Both the position numbers and the translations under genes were made by a program. The notes under the pieces were generated by a model. The model was given only the letters and a program-made list of their open reading frames with translations, was not told the origin of the DNA and searched no databases. This document shows, piece by piece, positions 16,559-25,085 of a stretch of DNA of 46,200 nt. Source of the DNA: Elusimicrobiota bacterium (GTDB taxonomy: Bacteria > Elusimicrobiota > Elusimicrobia > JACQJP01); NCBI GenBank assembly GCA_016204975.1, contig JACQJP010000036.1, positions 1 to 46,200 of the forward strand, written 5' to 3'. Every line of letters begins with the position of its first letter. The stretch's first letter is position 1.

Positions 16559-18445
16559 ATGCAGCCCTCCCAGGAAGGCTTCGAGCTCGCCGAACCGGAA
16601 TCCGTCCACCGCAAAGTCTTCGCCCTCGAGAAGGGAAGCCTCCAAAGACTGCTGGGCGTCCCCCAACTCTACGCCATCGGATGCGGGGATGTGGGATCCT
16701 CCATCTACTACGCCTTAGGGGTCACCGTCCTATGGGCGGCGGGGGCCGCCCCCCTGGCCCTGTTGATCGCCGGGCTCTTCTTCATCTTCACCGTCTTAAC
16801 CTATGCGGAACTCTCGACCGCGCTCCCCGAATCGGGAGGCGCTCAAATTTTCGCCCGGCGCGCCTTTGGAGATGTGGCCTCCTTCCTCTCCGGATGGGCG
16901 ATTCTTCTGGACTATATCCTGACCGCGGCCATCTCCGCCTACACCGTGGGCCCATATCTCAGCCACTTCTTCCCCATCCTCAAAATGCCCCAGGTCAACA
17001 TCCTCTTTACCACGGGGGTTTTGGCCGCCTTGACCGGCATGAACATCCTGGGCATCCGAGAATCGGGCAGATTCTCGATGGTGTTAACCTTTTCCAGCCT
17101 GGCGGTTCAACTGCTCATCGTCCTTCTGGGACTTCTACTCCTCTGGAACTTTCCCAAGCTGCTGGAGCAGATCCAATGGGGAGTCTATCCCACCTGGGAA
17201 AACTTCACCTACGGCATCTCCATCGCCATGGTGGGTTACATCGGCATCGAGGTGGTGGCCCAACTGGCCGGGGAGGCCCAGAATCCCGGTGTGCAGCTCC
17301 CAAAAGCCATGATCCTGACTGTGGTGACCGTTTTAGCCATGGTCCTAGGAATGTCGGTGGTGGCTCTGATGGCCTTGGATCCCCACACCCTTTCCACTCA
17401 ATACCTGGAGGATCCCATCGCAGGGGTGACGGCCCACCTTCCCACCATCGGCCCCATGCTGGTCCCCGTCGTGGCGGCTCTGGGAGCCGCCATTCTCCTG
17501 GTGGCTGCCAACGCGGGAATCCTCGGAGCCTCCCGGGTGGCCTACTCCATGGGAGGACACTATCAGCTTCCCGCCCTCTTCCAGAAGCTGCACCCGCGCC
17601 TGAAAACCCCCTACGCCTCCCTGGCTATCTTCTCCGGCGTGGCGGTGGCGATCGTCTGGGCCGCCAGAGAGATCAAGGTCCTCGCGGACCTCTACGCCTT
17701 CGGGGCCATGCTGGCCTTTTCCATCGCCCACCTTTCCCTCCTGGGGCTGCGCGTCAAAGAGCCGGCGCTGCCCCGACCCTTCAAACTCAAAGGCAACCTC
17801 CGCATAGGGAAAGCCGAGCTTCCCGTGACGGCGATTTTAGGATTTCTGGCCACCCTCTCGGTCTGGATCATCGTAGTCGTCACCCATGAACACGGAAGAA
17901 ACCTTGGAGTGGTCTGGATGGCCGGAGGCCTCGTCCTCTACGCCATCTACCGCCGGCGCACCCACCTACCCATGGCGGACACGGTGGAAATCGAAAAGCT
18001 TCCGATCCCGGAATTTAAGGAGATTGCCATCAAAAAAATTCTGGTGCCCGTGCGGGGGGGGCGCCTGACGGGAGCAATCCAGATCGCCTCGCGCCTGGCC
18101 CGAGACTATAAAGCGACCCTGTCGGCGATTCATGTCATCGAGGTTCCTCACTCCCTCCCCCTGGATTTCTTCGACGCCGTGAAACTTGCCCGCGCCGATC
18201 GTATCCTGGAAAGAGCCCAGGCCGTTGCCCGCGAACAGGGCATCGAGGTTCAAACCCACCTCCTCCAATCCCGCTCCGCGGCGGAATCTATCCTCCAAAC
18301 GGCCAAAAGCGAGGGGAGCGATCTCATCGTGCTGGGTATGCACCCCAAACAGGGCACCGGCCTGGGGGGATTTGGAAAGATCGTCGAGCATATTCTGAAG
18401 CACTCCGGCTGCCGGGTCTGGATCTGCACTCCGCCACCGGACTGA
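16559..18445 (+). CDS. APC-family amino acid/cation permease with C-terminal universal-stress domain
   Basis: The 628-residue protein combines about 12 hydrophobic segments (residues about 35-450) with a cytoplasmic UspA-like domain (about 485-628). The permease half has LYAIGCGDVGSSIYYALG, typical of the APC superfamily, and EVVAQLAGEAQNPG. The Usp domain begins IKKILVPVRGG and ends with the nucleotide-binding pattern VLGMHPKQGTGLGGFGKIVEHIL. APC-Usp fusions are a known architecture; the substrate is unknown. I chose ATG 16559 because the 27 codons before it run through a MITE remnant, though no strong ribosome-binding site precedes it. Confidence 0.88.
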   Translation: MQPSQEGFELAEPESVHRKVFALEKGSLQRLLGVPQLYAIGCGDVGSSIYYALGVTVLWAAGAAPLALLIAGLFFIFTVLTYAELSTALPESGGAQIFARRAFGDVASFLSGWAILLDYILTAAISAYTVGPYLSHFFPILKMPQVNILFTTGVLAALTGMNILGIRESGRFSMVLTFSSLAVQLLIVLLGLLLLWNFPKLLEQIQWGVYPTWENFTYGISIAMVGYIGIEVVAQLAGEAQNPGVQLPKAMILTVVTVLAMVLGMSVVALMALDPHTLSTQYLEDPIAGVTAHLPTIGPMLVPVVAALGAAILLVAANAGILGASRVAYSMGGHYQLPALFQKLHPRLKTPYASLAIFSGVAVAIVWAAREIKVLADLYAFGAMLAFSIAHLSLLGLRVKEPALPRPFKLKGNLRIGKAELPVTAILGFLATLSVWIIVVVTHEHGRNLGVVWMAGGLVLYAIYRRRTHLPMADTVEIEKLPIPEFKEIAIKKILVPVRGGRLTGAIQIASRLARDYKATLSAIHVIEVPHSLPLDFFDAVKLARADRILERAQAVAREQGIEVQTHLLQSRSAAESILQTAKSEGSDLIVLGMHPKQGTGLGGFGKIVEHILKHSGCRVWICTPPPD

Positions 18446-18468
18446 AAATGGTAAAATACCCTGTCCCG

Positions 18469-19254
18469 ATGGCAAAAGACAGCGCCACCCAGGAACTCCT
18501 GGTTCAAAGAGAAGGTCCGGTCGCCGTCCATACCTTGAACCGCCCCAAAGTTCTCAACGCCTTAAGCGATTCCCTTTTGGAGTCTTTAGTCTGCGCCCTG
18601 GAGCAACAAGACTCCGACCCGGAAATCCGCTGCATGGTGGTGACCGGCGGGGAAAAGGTCTTCGCAGCCGGAGCGGACATCCAGGGGATGGCGGAGGCCT
18701 CCGTGGCACAGATGCTATGTTCCGACCGCCTGGCCAAATGGCAAAGGCTCCAAAAGATATCCAAACCCCTGATCGCTGCCGTCTCCGGCTATGCCCTGGG
18801 AGGAGGGTGCGAGCTGGCGATGTGCTGTGATTTGATCGTCGCTTCGGAAAGCGCCGTCTTCGGACAGCCGGAAATTTTAATCGGGGTCATCCCGGGAGCC
18901 GGGGGCACTCAAAGGCTCCCCCGCGCCATCGGAAAGGCCCGCGCCATGGAGATGATCCTGACCGGCCGGCGTTTCGACGCCCGGAAGGCTTTAGAGTGGG
19001 GGATGGTCAACCGGGTGGTCCCCCCGGAACTTTTGCTTGCGGAGACCATGGCCCTGGCCCAGGAAGTGGCCCGACAAGCTCCCCTGGCGGTCCGGGCGGC
19101 CAAGGAGGCCGTCCTCAAGGCCCTGGATCTGGATATTGACTCAGGGCTCTCCTATGAGCGCAAGCTCTTCTATCTTCTCTTCGGCACAGAGGACCAAAAG
19201 GAGGGGATGCGGGCCTTTCTGGAAAAACGCCCCCCAAGATTTCAGGGAAAGTAG
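18469..19254 (+). CDS. Enoyl-CoA hydratase/isomerase family protein (crotonase)
   Basis: The 261-residue product (268 if ATG 18448 is used) has the crotonase fold signatures: VFAAGADIQGMA for the first oxyanion-hole region, and SGYALGGGCELAMCCDLI. The latter has the Glu equivalent to the first catalytic glutamate. QPEILIGVIPGAGGTQRLPR carries the second. Both being present favours hydratase activity on a 2-enoyl-CoA. It follows the permease by 23 bp and ends at a strong terminator. No other beta-oxidation genes are near, so the pathway is unknown. Confidence 0.88.
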   Translation: MAKDSATQELLVQREGPVAVHTLNRPKVLNALSDSLLESLVCALEQQDSDPEIRCMVVTGGEKVFAAGADIQGMAEASVAQMLCSDRLAKWQRLQKISKPLIAAVSGYALGGGCELAMCCDLIVASESAVFGQPEILIGVIPGAGGTQRLPRAIGKARAMEMILTGRRFDARKALEWGMVNRVVPPELLLAETMALAQEVARQAPLAVRAAKEAVLKALDLDIDSGLSYERKLFYLLFGTEDQKEGMRAFLEKRPPRFQGK

Positions 19255-19260
19255 GACTTA

Positions 19261-19287
19261 GGGCCTAGGGGAGCCTAGGTCCTTTTT
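19261..19287 (+). terminator. Rho-independent terminator after the crotonase gene
   Basis: A 9-bp stem GGGCCTAGG / CCTAGGTCC (one G-T pair) with loop GGAG is followed by TTTTT. It starts 7 bases after the TAG of the crotonase gene, so it should end the plus-strand transporter-crotonase transcript. Confidence 0.85.
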
Positions 19288-19349
19288 CACACCCGGTCTA
19301 GGACCAAAGACTCAGGAGAAAAAACGGTGCGGGTGGTACCCTAACGGAT

Positions 19350-19808
19350 ATGACCAGGTGGCTTGTAACGGGGGCTCTTTTAGGGGGACTGTGGGGGCCG
19401 CTCCAGGCAGAGTCTCTCGAGGAAAATCTCTGGCAGCACCCTCCGCAGAGCTCCGGGTACGGCGGCCCGCCAGAGGCGGGACAACTCCGCCAGGAAATCC
19501 AGAGCCGCGAAGACTCCTGGGCCTCCCACCCTTTCTGGAAATTTATGCAGAAAGCGGCGGTCGTCTCCCACAAGGGCCTGCGCACAAAAGATCTGAATTA
19601 TTTTCTGCCGATCCTCTCCAACCTCCTTCATCTTCCTGAAGTCCCTCACACTCCGTGGAGCCAGGAACAGACCTCTCCCCGGCTCTCTTCCGCCCCCTCT
19701 TTTCTTCCCCTCTCCTGGCACCTAAAGGCCAGGATCTCCGCCCAAAACCCCAAGATGAGTCTCCAAATGAAGCTCGCCTTCGGCGGCCCAAAAGAAGCTC
19801 ATAACTAA
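19350..19808 (+). CDS. Hypothetical small exported protein
   Basis: The 152-residue frame begins with a plausible signal peptide (MTRWLVTGALLGGLWGPLQA, cleavage before ES). The rest is polar with no domain I recognise; it has KDLNYFLPILSNLLHLPEVP and a Ser/Pro-rich middle. Residues about 29-47 come from a copy of the 57-bp repeat that keeps the frame. The ribosome-binding site is weak. It lies between a terminator and the FNR-like regulator. A real gene is likely but not certain, since GC-rich sequence makes chance frames. Confidence 0.5.
   Translation: MTRWLVTGALLGGLWGPLQAESLEENLWQHPPQSSGYGGPPEAGQLRQEIQSREDSWASHPFWKFMQKAAVVSHKGLRTKDLNYFLPILSNLLHLPEVPHTPWSQEQTSPRLSSAPSFLPLSWHLKARISAQNPKMSLQMKLAFGGPKEAHN
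19435..19491 (+). repeat. 57-bp dispersed repeat, copy in the exported-protein gene
   Basis: It starts AGCACCCTCCGCAGAGCTCC, continues GGGTACGGCGG, and contains the hairpin CCCGCC-AGA-GGCGGG. The left half matches the copy at 33793 closely. The right half matches the half-copy at 33767-33792. Confidence 0.75.
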
Positions 19809-19829
19809 GTGGAGCCGGGCCGAATTTGA

Positions 19830-19835
19830 TACAAT
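19830..19835 (+). promoter_or_regulatory. -10-like TACAAT just before the FNR-like gene
   Basis: TACAAT ends 6 bases before the ATG at 19842 and no Shine-Dalgarno sequence lies between. A start site at or next to the ATG would make the mRNA leaderless. The -35 region is not convincing. Confidence 0.35.
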
Positions 19836-19841
19836 ACCTTT

Positions 19842-20534
19842 ATGGCTTTCTCCAAAAAAGAGGCGCCCAACTGCGATTGGTGCCCTTACAAGAAAAACTG
19901 CCTTTTTGATTATCTGGATCGCAAATCCCGGAAAGAGTGGAAGGAGATGCGCATCGCCAACCGATTCAAAGACGATGAGACCATCTTTTATGAAGGAGAA
20001 AAGCCTCCCGGACTCTATGTGGTTTGCCGGGGCAAGACCAAGATATACAAAAGCGGCTCCACCGGACATCAGCTCATCACCCGCATCGAATCGCCGGGGG
20101 ACCTTTTGGGACACCGGTCCTTGCTGGCCACAGAGGCCTACTCCGGAAACGCCCAGTCTTTGGGGGAGTCCGTCATCTCCCTCATCCCTCAGGAGAAATT
20201 CTTCGGCTTCCTCAAAAGACACCCCGACGCCTCCCTCGCCCTCCTGAAAGAACTCAGCAAAGACGTCCGGCGGGGGGAAGACAAGGCTAGAGACATCGCC
20301 TTCAAGCCGGCGCGCTGCCGGCTGGCCCAGGTGCTGCTACAGGCAAAAAACGAGGAGTCACACCCCGAGAAGCTGCGCCTCAAAAGAAAGGAACTGGCGG
20401 AGATGGCCGGACTCAGCATCGAAACCACCGTCCGGCTGCTCAAGGACTTCGAGAAAAAAGGCCTCATCCGCCGCAAAGGCCCCGCGATCCTCCTTCTCAA
20501 TCAGGAAAAAATCCAAAGCCTCTCCGGATCTTAA
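19842..20534 (+). CDS. CRP/FNR-family transcription regulator with N-terminal Cys cluster
   Basis: The 230-residue protein has a cyclic-nucleotide-binding-type beta barrel (about 40-140; DETIFYEGEKPPGLYVVCRG, IESPGDLLGHRSLL) and a C-terminal winged helix (about 165-225; KRKELAEMAGLSIETTVRLLKDFEKKGLI). The N terminus has C11-x2-C14-x5-C20, the same spacing as the three N-terminal iron-sulfur ligands of E. coli FNR. C62 is a possible fourth ligand. Redox or oxygen sensing is therefore plausible; a structural zinc site is an alternative. It ends 4 bp overlapping the convergent wecB. No clear FNR box was seen nearby. Confidence 0.88.
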   Translation: MAFSKKEAPNCDWCPYKKNCLFDYLDRKSRKEWKEMRIANRFKDDETIFYEGEKPPGLYVVCRGKTKIYKSGSTGHQLITRIESPGDLLGHRSLLATEAYSGNAQSLGESVISLIPQEKFFGFLKRHPDASLALLKELSKDVRRGEDKARDIAFKPARCRLAQVLLQAKNEESHPEKLRLKRKELAEMAGLSIETTVRLLKDFEKKGLIRRKGPAILLLNQEKIQSLSGS

Positions 20535-21664
20535 GACCACCTCTTGGGTTTCTTTCTGCTGAGCCCAAAATAAAATCGAATCCCCTGCACAATCCTAGCC
20601 GCCGCTCTTGCGTCTCCATAGGGATTGGGGCGAAAAGATTTTTCGGAAGGAGCTTTCTGAAGCGCGCGAAAAACCGCGGAAAAAATCCTCTTTGGATCGC
20701 GTCCGACCACCCGCATCTGACCGGTTTTAAAAGCCTCCGGTCTCTCGGTCCTCTCTCGCGCAACCAATACCGGAACCCCCAGGGTGGGGGCCTCTTCCTG
20801 AATTCCTCCGGAATCGGTCAGGATTGCAGCGGATCTTTTCATGGCCCCAATGAAATCGAGATAGGAAAGAGGAGAGACCAGATGGATGCGGGGATGCCGC
20901 AACAGGCGCCGCGCAGGAACTCTCACCGAGGGATTCAGATGCACGGGATAAAGCACCTCCACATCACGGCGCCTCTCCACAATCCGCCGCAACGCTCCAA
21001 AAATTCCCGCCAGCGGCCTTCCGAAACTTTCCCGGCGGTGCAAGGTGACCAAGATCCAGCGTGATCCATTCGACATTTTTTCAATCACGGGTCTCAAGAG
21101 ACCCCTCCGACCTAACGCCCAATGAAGGGAATCCACGACCGTATTTCCGGTGACAAAAATCTTCTTCTTTAAAATCCCTTCCCGAAGCAGATTCCGGGCG
21201 GCGAGCGGCGTCGGCGCAAACAAGAGTTCGCACAGATGGTCCACGCAAACGCGGTTTCCCTCCTCCGGAAAAGGATGCCGCCGATCCCCGGAGCGAAGCC
21301 CCGCCTCCACATGGCCCACAGGGACCCGCCCATAAAAACAGGCCAGGGCCGCCGCTAAAACGGTGCTGGTGTCACCCTGCACCAAAACCAGATGAGGCTT
21401 CTCGCGGGAGAGCACCTTCTCAAATCCGGAAAGCACCTTCGCCGCCACCTGCTGGGGGGATTGGTCGGAGGTCATGACCTCAAGGCGCAAAGAAGGACGT
21501 ATCGAAAAGGTGCGCAACATCGGCTCCAGCATCTGCCGGTGCTGCCCCGCCGAACAGGTGCGCACCTGAAAAGAGGAATCTCCCTGAAGAGCTCGAATCA
21601 CCGGGGCCATCTTAATCACCTCCGGCCTCGTTCCAAACACACACAAAATCTTTATCTTTTTCAT
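20531..21664 (-). CDS. wecB: Non-hydrolysing UDP-N-acetylglucosamine 2-epimerase
   Basis: This enzyme interconverts UDP-GlcNAc and UDP-ManNAc for envelope polysaccharides. The 377 residues from ATG 21664 show GTRPEVIKMAPVI at the start, VQGDTSTVLAAAL, GHVEAGLRSGD, the VTGNTVVDSL strand, TLHRRESFG and LTDSGGIQEEAPTLGVPVL, all family motifs. A GTG 18 bp upstream would add six residues. The ATG has GAGG only 2 bases away, so the exact start is uncertain. No ManNAc dehydrogenase is adjacent. Confidence 0.93.
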   Translation of the reverse strand: MKKIKILCVFGTRPEVIKMAPVIRALQGDSSFQVRTCSAGQHRQMLEPMLRTFSIRPSLRLEVMTSDQSPQQVAAKVLSGFEKVLSREKPHLVLVQGDTSTVLAAALACFYGRVPVGHVEAGLRSGDRRHPFPEEGNRVCVDHLCELLFAPTPLAARNLLREGILKKKIFVTGNTVVDSLHWALGRRGLLRPVIEKMSNGSRWILVTLHRRESFGRPLAGIFGALRRIVERRRDVEVLYPVHLNPSVRVPARRLLRHPRIHLVSPLSYLDFIGAMKRSAAILTDSGGIQEEAPTLGVPVLVARERTERPEAFKTGQMRVVGRDPKRIFSAVFRALQKAPSEKSFRPNPYGDARAAARIVQGIRFYFGLSRKKPKRWS

Positions 21665-21700
21665 GACCTCAAAACAGACCACCCAGGCGGCAACGTGGGT

Positions 21701-21936
21701 TAGACTTTTGCAAACTTATAGAGAAGGGGGTGGCCGGGGGATTGCCTGGAGAAAACCGTGTTTTGTCCGGCATCCTGCATGCAGCCGGACAAAATGCCGG
21801 AGGCCGGGCCCCAAAAGCGTGTTGAGCCGGCACTCCCCGACCGTAGTCGGGTCCCGCAGCGAGCCTCGCAAATGGCGAGCGTTTTTCGAAAGGCAACCCC
21901 CGGACAAAACCCCGATTCCATTTTGCAAAAGTCCAG
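21701..21936. mobile_element. MITE-like element with about 50-bp imperfect terminal inverted repeats
   Basis: The left end reads TAGACTTTTGCAAACTTATA and the right end, reversed, CTGGACTTTTGCAAAATGG. Similarity continues inward through GGGG...TTGCC for about 50 bp. The interior has further hairpins (TTTTGTCCGGCAT/ATGCCGG-like, CGACCGTAGTCGGG) but no coding frame with family features. It fills the upp-wecB gap, and its right end abuts the upp stop codon. A target duplication is not evident. Confidence 0.75.
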
Positions 21937-22557
21937 TTAAGTTCCGAAAAAGCGGTCTCCGGCATCCCCCAGCCCCGGAATGATAAAGCCCCGCGCATTG
22001 AGATAGGGATCGACCGCAGCCACATAGACCGCAATGCCGGGATGCTGCCGATGGAAGCGCCGCAGTCCCTGACGGGAGGCGATGAGGGAAACTGCCGAAA
22101 TTTTTCCGGCCCCGCGACTTTTCAAAATGGCGGCCGCCTGGGCCATGGAGCCTCCCGTGGCCAGCATCGGATCCAACAAAAAGACCGGGGCCCCCTTGAG
22201 CGGCGCGGGGAGATTCACGTAGTAGCGCACCGGGACCAAGCTCTTCTCGTCCCGGTAGAGCCCGATATGCCCCACGGAAGCGTCCGGAACCAGGTCCAGC
22301 ATCCCATCCAGAAAGGCAAGACCTGCGCGCAGAACGGCCACAAAACAGGGAGGGGGGGATTGCAAAAACGGAGCGGAGAGAGGCCTCAAAGGGGTGCGAA
22401 TCCTGCGAGGCCGGGTCTCCAAGCCTCGCAGAGCCTCCAAGCCCAAGGCCCAGGAAGCGCGGCGGATCGCCTTGCGAAAATTTTCCATGGAGGTCTTCCG
22501 GTCCCTCAGGACGCTTAAGGCATGGCGCAGAATCGGATGCGAGCAGACGCGAATCAC
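21937..22557 (-). CDS. upp: Uracil phosphoribosyltransferase
   Basis: Upp makes UMP from uracil and PRPP. The 206-residue product has the PRPP-binding motif FLLDPMLATGGSM, VAVLRAGLAFLDGML, HIGLYRDEKSLVPVRYYVNLP and the uracil-site ending PGLGDAGDRFFGT. It starts at GTG 22557 overlapping the pdp stop (GTGA), so phosphorolysis and base reuse are co-expressed. The stop is directly followed by the MITE-like element. Confidence 0.95.
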   Translation of the reverse strand: MIRVCSHPILRHALSVLRDRKTSMENFRKAIRRASWALGLEALRGLETRPRRIRTPLRPLSAPFLQSPPPCFVAVLRAGLAFLDGMLDLVPDASVGHIGLYRDEKSLVPVRYYVNLPAPLKGAPVFLLDPMLATGGSMAQAAAILKSRGAGKISAVSLIASRQGLRRFHRQHPGIAVYVAAVDPYLNARGFIIPGLGDAGDRFFGT

Positions 22558-23864
22558 TCCAAAATCTCCAAAACCGTTTTTTTCTTTCCAGGCTTTTTCG
22601 AAACGATCTCCACAGCTTCCAAAAACAGCCGTTTTCCCGCCTCCAACTCGCCGCGTCGGGTGCTGGTCAATAGGTGCGCCAGGATCTCTCCCCGCTCGAC
22701 CGCCGCGCCTTCTTTCTTAAAGAGCTCAATCCCCGCCGAAAAATCCACCGCATCCTCCTGGCGGAACCTCCCGGCTCCCAACAGGCGCGCCAGCTCCCCA
22801 ATGCGGCGGGCGTCCAGGCAAGTGAGGTAGCCGGAATGTGGAGCTGGAACCCCGGCCAGGTATCGTGGGCGGGGCAAAAGCTCCTGGGGCCTTTCCACCG
22901 TCCGGGGATCTCCCCCCTGCCAGCGGATGAGTTCCCGGAAGCGATCCAAGCCTGCGCCGGATCGGCGCAGTTGTTCCAAGGTCTCCTTCCCGGCCTCCAC
23001 CGTCCGGGCGCGGCGGCTTAAAAAAAGCATCCATCCGCCCAGCTCCAGCAGAAGCTCCACAAAATCGGAAGGCCCCCCGCCTCGGAGAACCTCAATGGCC
23101 TGTCGCACCTCGATGGCGTTTCCCACGGCGTTCCCCAGAGGTTGATCCATGGAAGACAAAACCGCCGCGCACTTGAGGTCAGAGCGTTGGGCCACCCGGA
23201 CCAAGGCGCGCGCCAAGCTCCTGGCCTGGCCGGACTTGCGGAGAAAAGCCCCGCGACCCACCTTGACATCCAAAACCAGCGCGCCGATCCCCTCGGCGAT
23301 CTTCTTGGAAAGAATGCTGGAGACCATCAAAGGAAGAGATTCCACGGTGCCGGTCACATCCCGCAGGGCATAGAGCCGGCGGTCGGCGGGAGCCAGATCC
23401 TCGCTCTGCCCGATCATGACCACTCCAAGCTTTCGTAGCTGCCGATGGATTTTTTTTTCTGCCAGTTGGGTCTTAAAACCCGGAATGGATTCCAGCTTAT
23501 CCAACGTTCCGCCCGTATGTCCCAAGGCCCTTCCCGAAATCATGGGCACGCAAACACCTGCCGCAGCCACCAAGGGCGCTAAAGCCAAGGAGATGCCGTC
23601 TCCCACCCCCCCCGTGGAGTGCTTGTCCGCCACGGGGCGGGAAAGAAAAGAGAGGTCTAGAACCTTCCCGCTCCGGGCCATGGCCCGGGTCCAGTCCAGA
23701 ACCTCGGATTCCTCCATCCCTTTTAAACAAACCGCCATCAGCCACGCCGCCCACTGGTAATCGGGGCCGCCGTTCGCCGCCGCCCTCGCCGCTAAAAAGC
23801 GAAGCTCCTGCGATGTGTAGCTCCCGCCCTCCCTTTTTTTTACGATCAAGTCCAAAAGGTCCAC
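22554..23864 (-). CDS. pdp: Pyrimidine-nucleoside (thymidine) phosphorylase
   Basis: The enzyme phosphorolyses pyrimidine nucleosides to base and (deoxy)ribose-1-phosphate. The 436 residues show DLIVKKREGGSYTSQE at the start, the phosphate loop DKHSTGGVGDG, the signature SGRALGHTGGTLDKLESIPG, and MVSSILSKKIAEG with the substrate-binding Ser/Lys. The start is GTG 23864, two bases beyond the punA stop. I cannot distinguish thymidine-specific DeoA from broader Pdp by eye. Confidence 0.93.
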   Translation of the reverse strand: MDLLDLIVKKREGGSYTSQELRFLAARAAANGGPDYQWAAWLMAVCLKGMEESEVLDWTRAMARSGKVLDLSFLSRPVADKHSTGGVGDGISLALAPLVAAAGVCVPMISGRALGHTGGTLDKLESIPGFKTQLAEKKIHRQLRKLGVVMIGQSEDLAPADRRLYALRDVTGTVESLPLMVSSILSKKIAEGIGALVLDVKVGRGAFLRKSGQARSLARALVRVAQRSDLKCAAVLSSMDQPLGNAVGNAIEVRQAIEVLRGGGPSDFVELLLELGGWMLFLSRRARTVEAGKETLEQLRRSGAGLDRFRELIRWQGGDPRTVERPQELLPRPRYLAGVPAPHSGYLTCLDARRIGELARLLGAGRFRQEDAVDFSAGIELFKKEGAAVERGEILAHLLTSTRRGELEAGKRLFLEAVEIVSKKPGKKKTVLEILE

Positions 23865-23865
23865 T

Positions 23866-24699
23866 CTATGGAATCTCTTTCAGCAGCTTCTCCAAAAATA
23901 TCCCCAACCTTCCCGCATGGCTCCTACCTAAACTCAATACCGCATCATGGGAAAGAGGCTGGCGGGACAGGCCCGCCCCCAGGTTGGCCACCCAGGCCAA
24001 CCCCAAAACGCGCAATCCCATCTGCCGGCCGGCGGCCACCTCCGGAGCGACCGACATCCCGATGACGTCTCCCCCCAATCGGCGGTAGGCCTTCACCTCC
24101 ACCGGGGTCTCATAGGCCGGGCCCGGAACAGCTACATAGACGCCCTCGCCCACGGAAAACCGCAACCTCCGTCCCACGCGCAGCGCCGCCTTCCTCAGGT
24201 CCGGATCGTAGGCCTGGGTCATATCTGGAAAGCGCTCCCCCCACACAGGCTCATGGACCCCCCGCAGGGGGCTTTCCCCCATCCAGTTTAGGTGATCCCT
24301 CAGCACCACAAAACTGCCGGGGGCCAGGCCTTTTCTCAAAGAGCCCACCGCTGAAGTCAGGATCAGCGTCCGGATCCCCAACTGCTTCAGGACCCGCACC
24401 GGAAACACAATCTCCGACATGGAATGGCCCTCGTAGAAATGGAGCCGTCCCTGGCAAACAGCCACGCCCTTTCCGCCCCACCGGCCCAGCACCATCCGCC
24501 CCGGATGGCCCGAAACGGTGGAGGAGGAAAAATGGGGGATCCGGACGTAGGGGAAGGCGCTCGGCCGCAAGATACGCTCCGCAATCTCCCCCAAACCGCT
24601 GCCCAAAATCAGCCCCACAGAAGGACGCCAGGAAATCCCGCGGAGAATAAAAGAGGCCGCAGCCCTAACCTTCCGAGCCTCCCCTAGGTTTTTTTTCAC
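23866..24699 (-). CDS. punA: Purine-nucleoside phosphorylase (trimeric type)
   Basis: PunA splits purine nucleosides with phosphate. The 277-residue protein has LILGSGLGEIAE, QGRLHFYEGHSMSEIVFPVRVLKQLG, LRDHLNWMGESPLRG, VPGPAYETPVE and GGDVIGMSVAPEV, typical of the trimeric PNP/MTAP family. The usual TNAAG is replaced by TSAVGS. The Ser-Ala-Val variant leaves base preference (guanosine/inosine or methylthioadenosine) open. GTG start overlaps the yraN stop (GTGA). Confidence 0.9.
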   Translation of the reverse strand: MKKNLGEARKVRAAASFILRGISWRPSVGLILGSGLGEIAERILRPSAFPYVRIPHFSSSTVSGHPGRMVLGRWGGKGVAVCQGRLHFYEGHSMSEIVFPVRVLKQLGIRTLILTSAVGSLRKGLAPGSFVVLRDHLNWMGESPLRGVHEPVWGERFPDMTQAYDPDLRKAALRVGRRLRFSVGEGVYVAVPGPAYETPVEVKAYRRLGGDVIGMSVAPEVAAGRQMGLRVLGLAWVANLGAGLSRQPLSHDAVLSLGRSHAGRLGIFLEKLLKEIP

Positions 24700-25085
24700 C
24701 AGCTATAGCCCTCCGCCCCGAAGGCATTAGAGATCAGCTCCAGCCTGCCGCCATCCACCGCAACCACGTCAAATCGAATTTCCGGGGTGTGAAGGGTGCC
24801 GGTGCGCTTGAGATAGCTTAAAGCGGTTCGGACCAGACGCCTCTGCTTGGCAGGAGAGACGGTTGAGGCCGCCCGTTGCAGGGCATTGCGCCCCCTGCAA
24901 CGAACCTCCACAAAAACCGTCGTCTTCCCATCCGCGGCGATCAAATCCACCTCTCCCAGGGGAGTTCGATAATTTTTTTCCAGAATCTGCCATCCCTTCT
25001 GCCGCAGCCACCTCTCTACATCCGCCTCCGCCTCCCTTCCCCTCTGAAACGCCACAGAGCCTGCTGAACCAAGTTTTGCGGTCAT
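24696..25085 (-). CDS. yraN: UPF0102 / YraN-family endonuclease-like protein
   Basis: The 129-residue product starts at ATG 25085, overlapping the rnhB stop. It carries the family pattern RGREAEADVERWLRQKGW, ILEKNYRTPLGEVDLIAADGKTTVFVEVRCR, then ASTVSPAKQRRL and EIRFDVVAV. The E-x-D ... E-x-K-like active-site arrangement of restriction-type nucleases is nearly complete (GEVDLIA, FVEVRCR). Its role is not firmly known. Location next to rnhB and rplS is common in bacteria. Confidence 0.92.
   Translation of the reverse strand: MTAKLGSAGSVAFQRGREAEADVERWLRQKGWQILEKNYRTPLGEVDLIAADGKTTVFVEVRCRGRNALQRAASTVSPAKQRRLVRTALSYLKRTGTLHTPEIRFDVVAVDGGRLELISNAFGAEGYSW

Noticed and set aside
21669-22034. Small frames within the upp-wecB gap
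   Set aside because: They lie in the MITE-like element, change between its copies and match no family.
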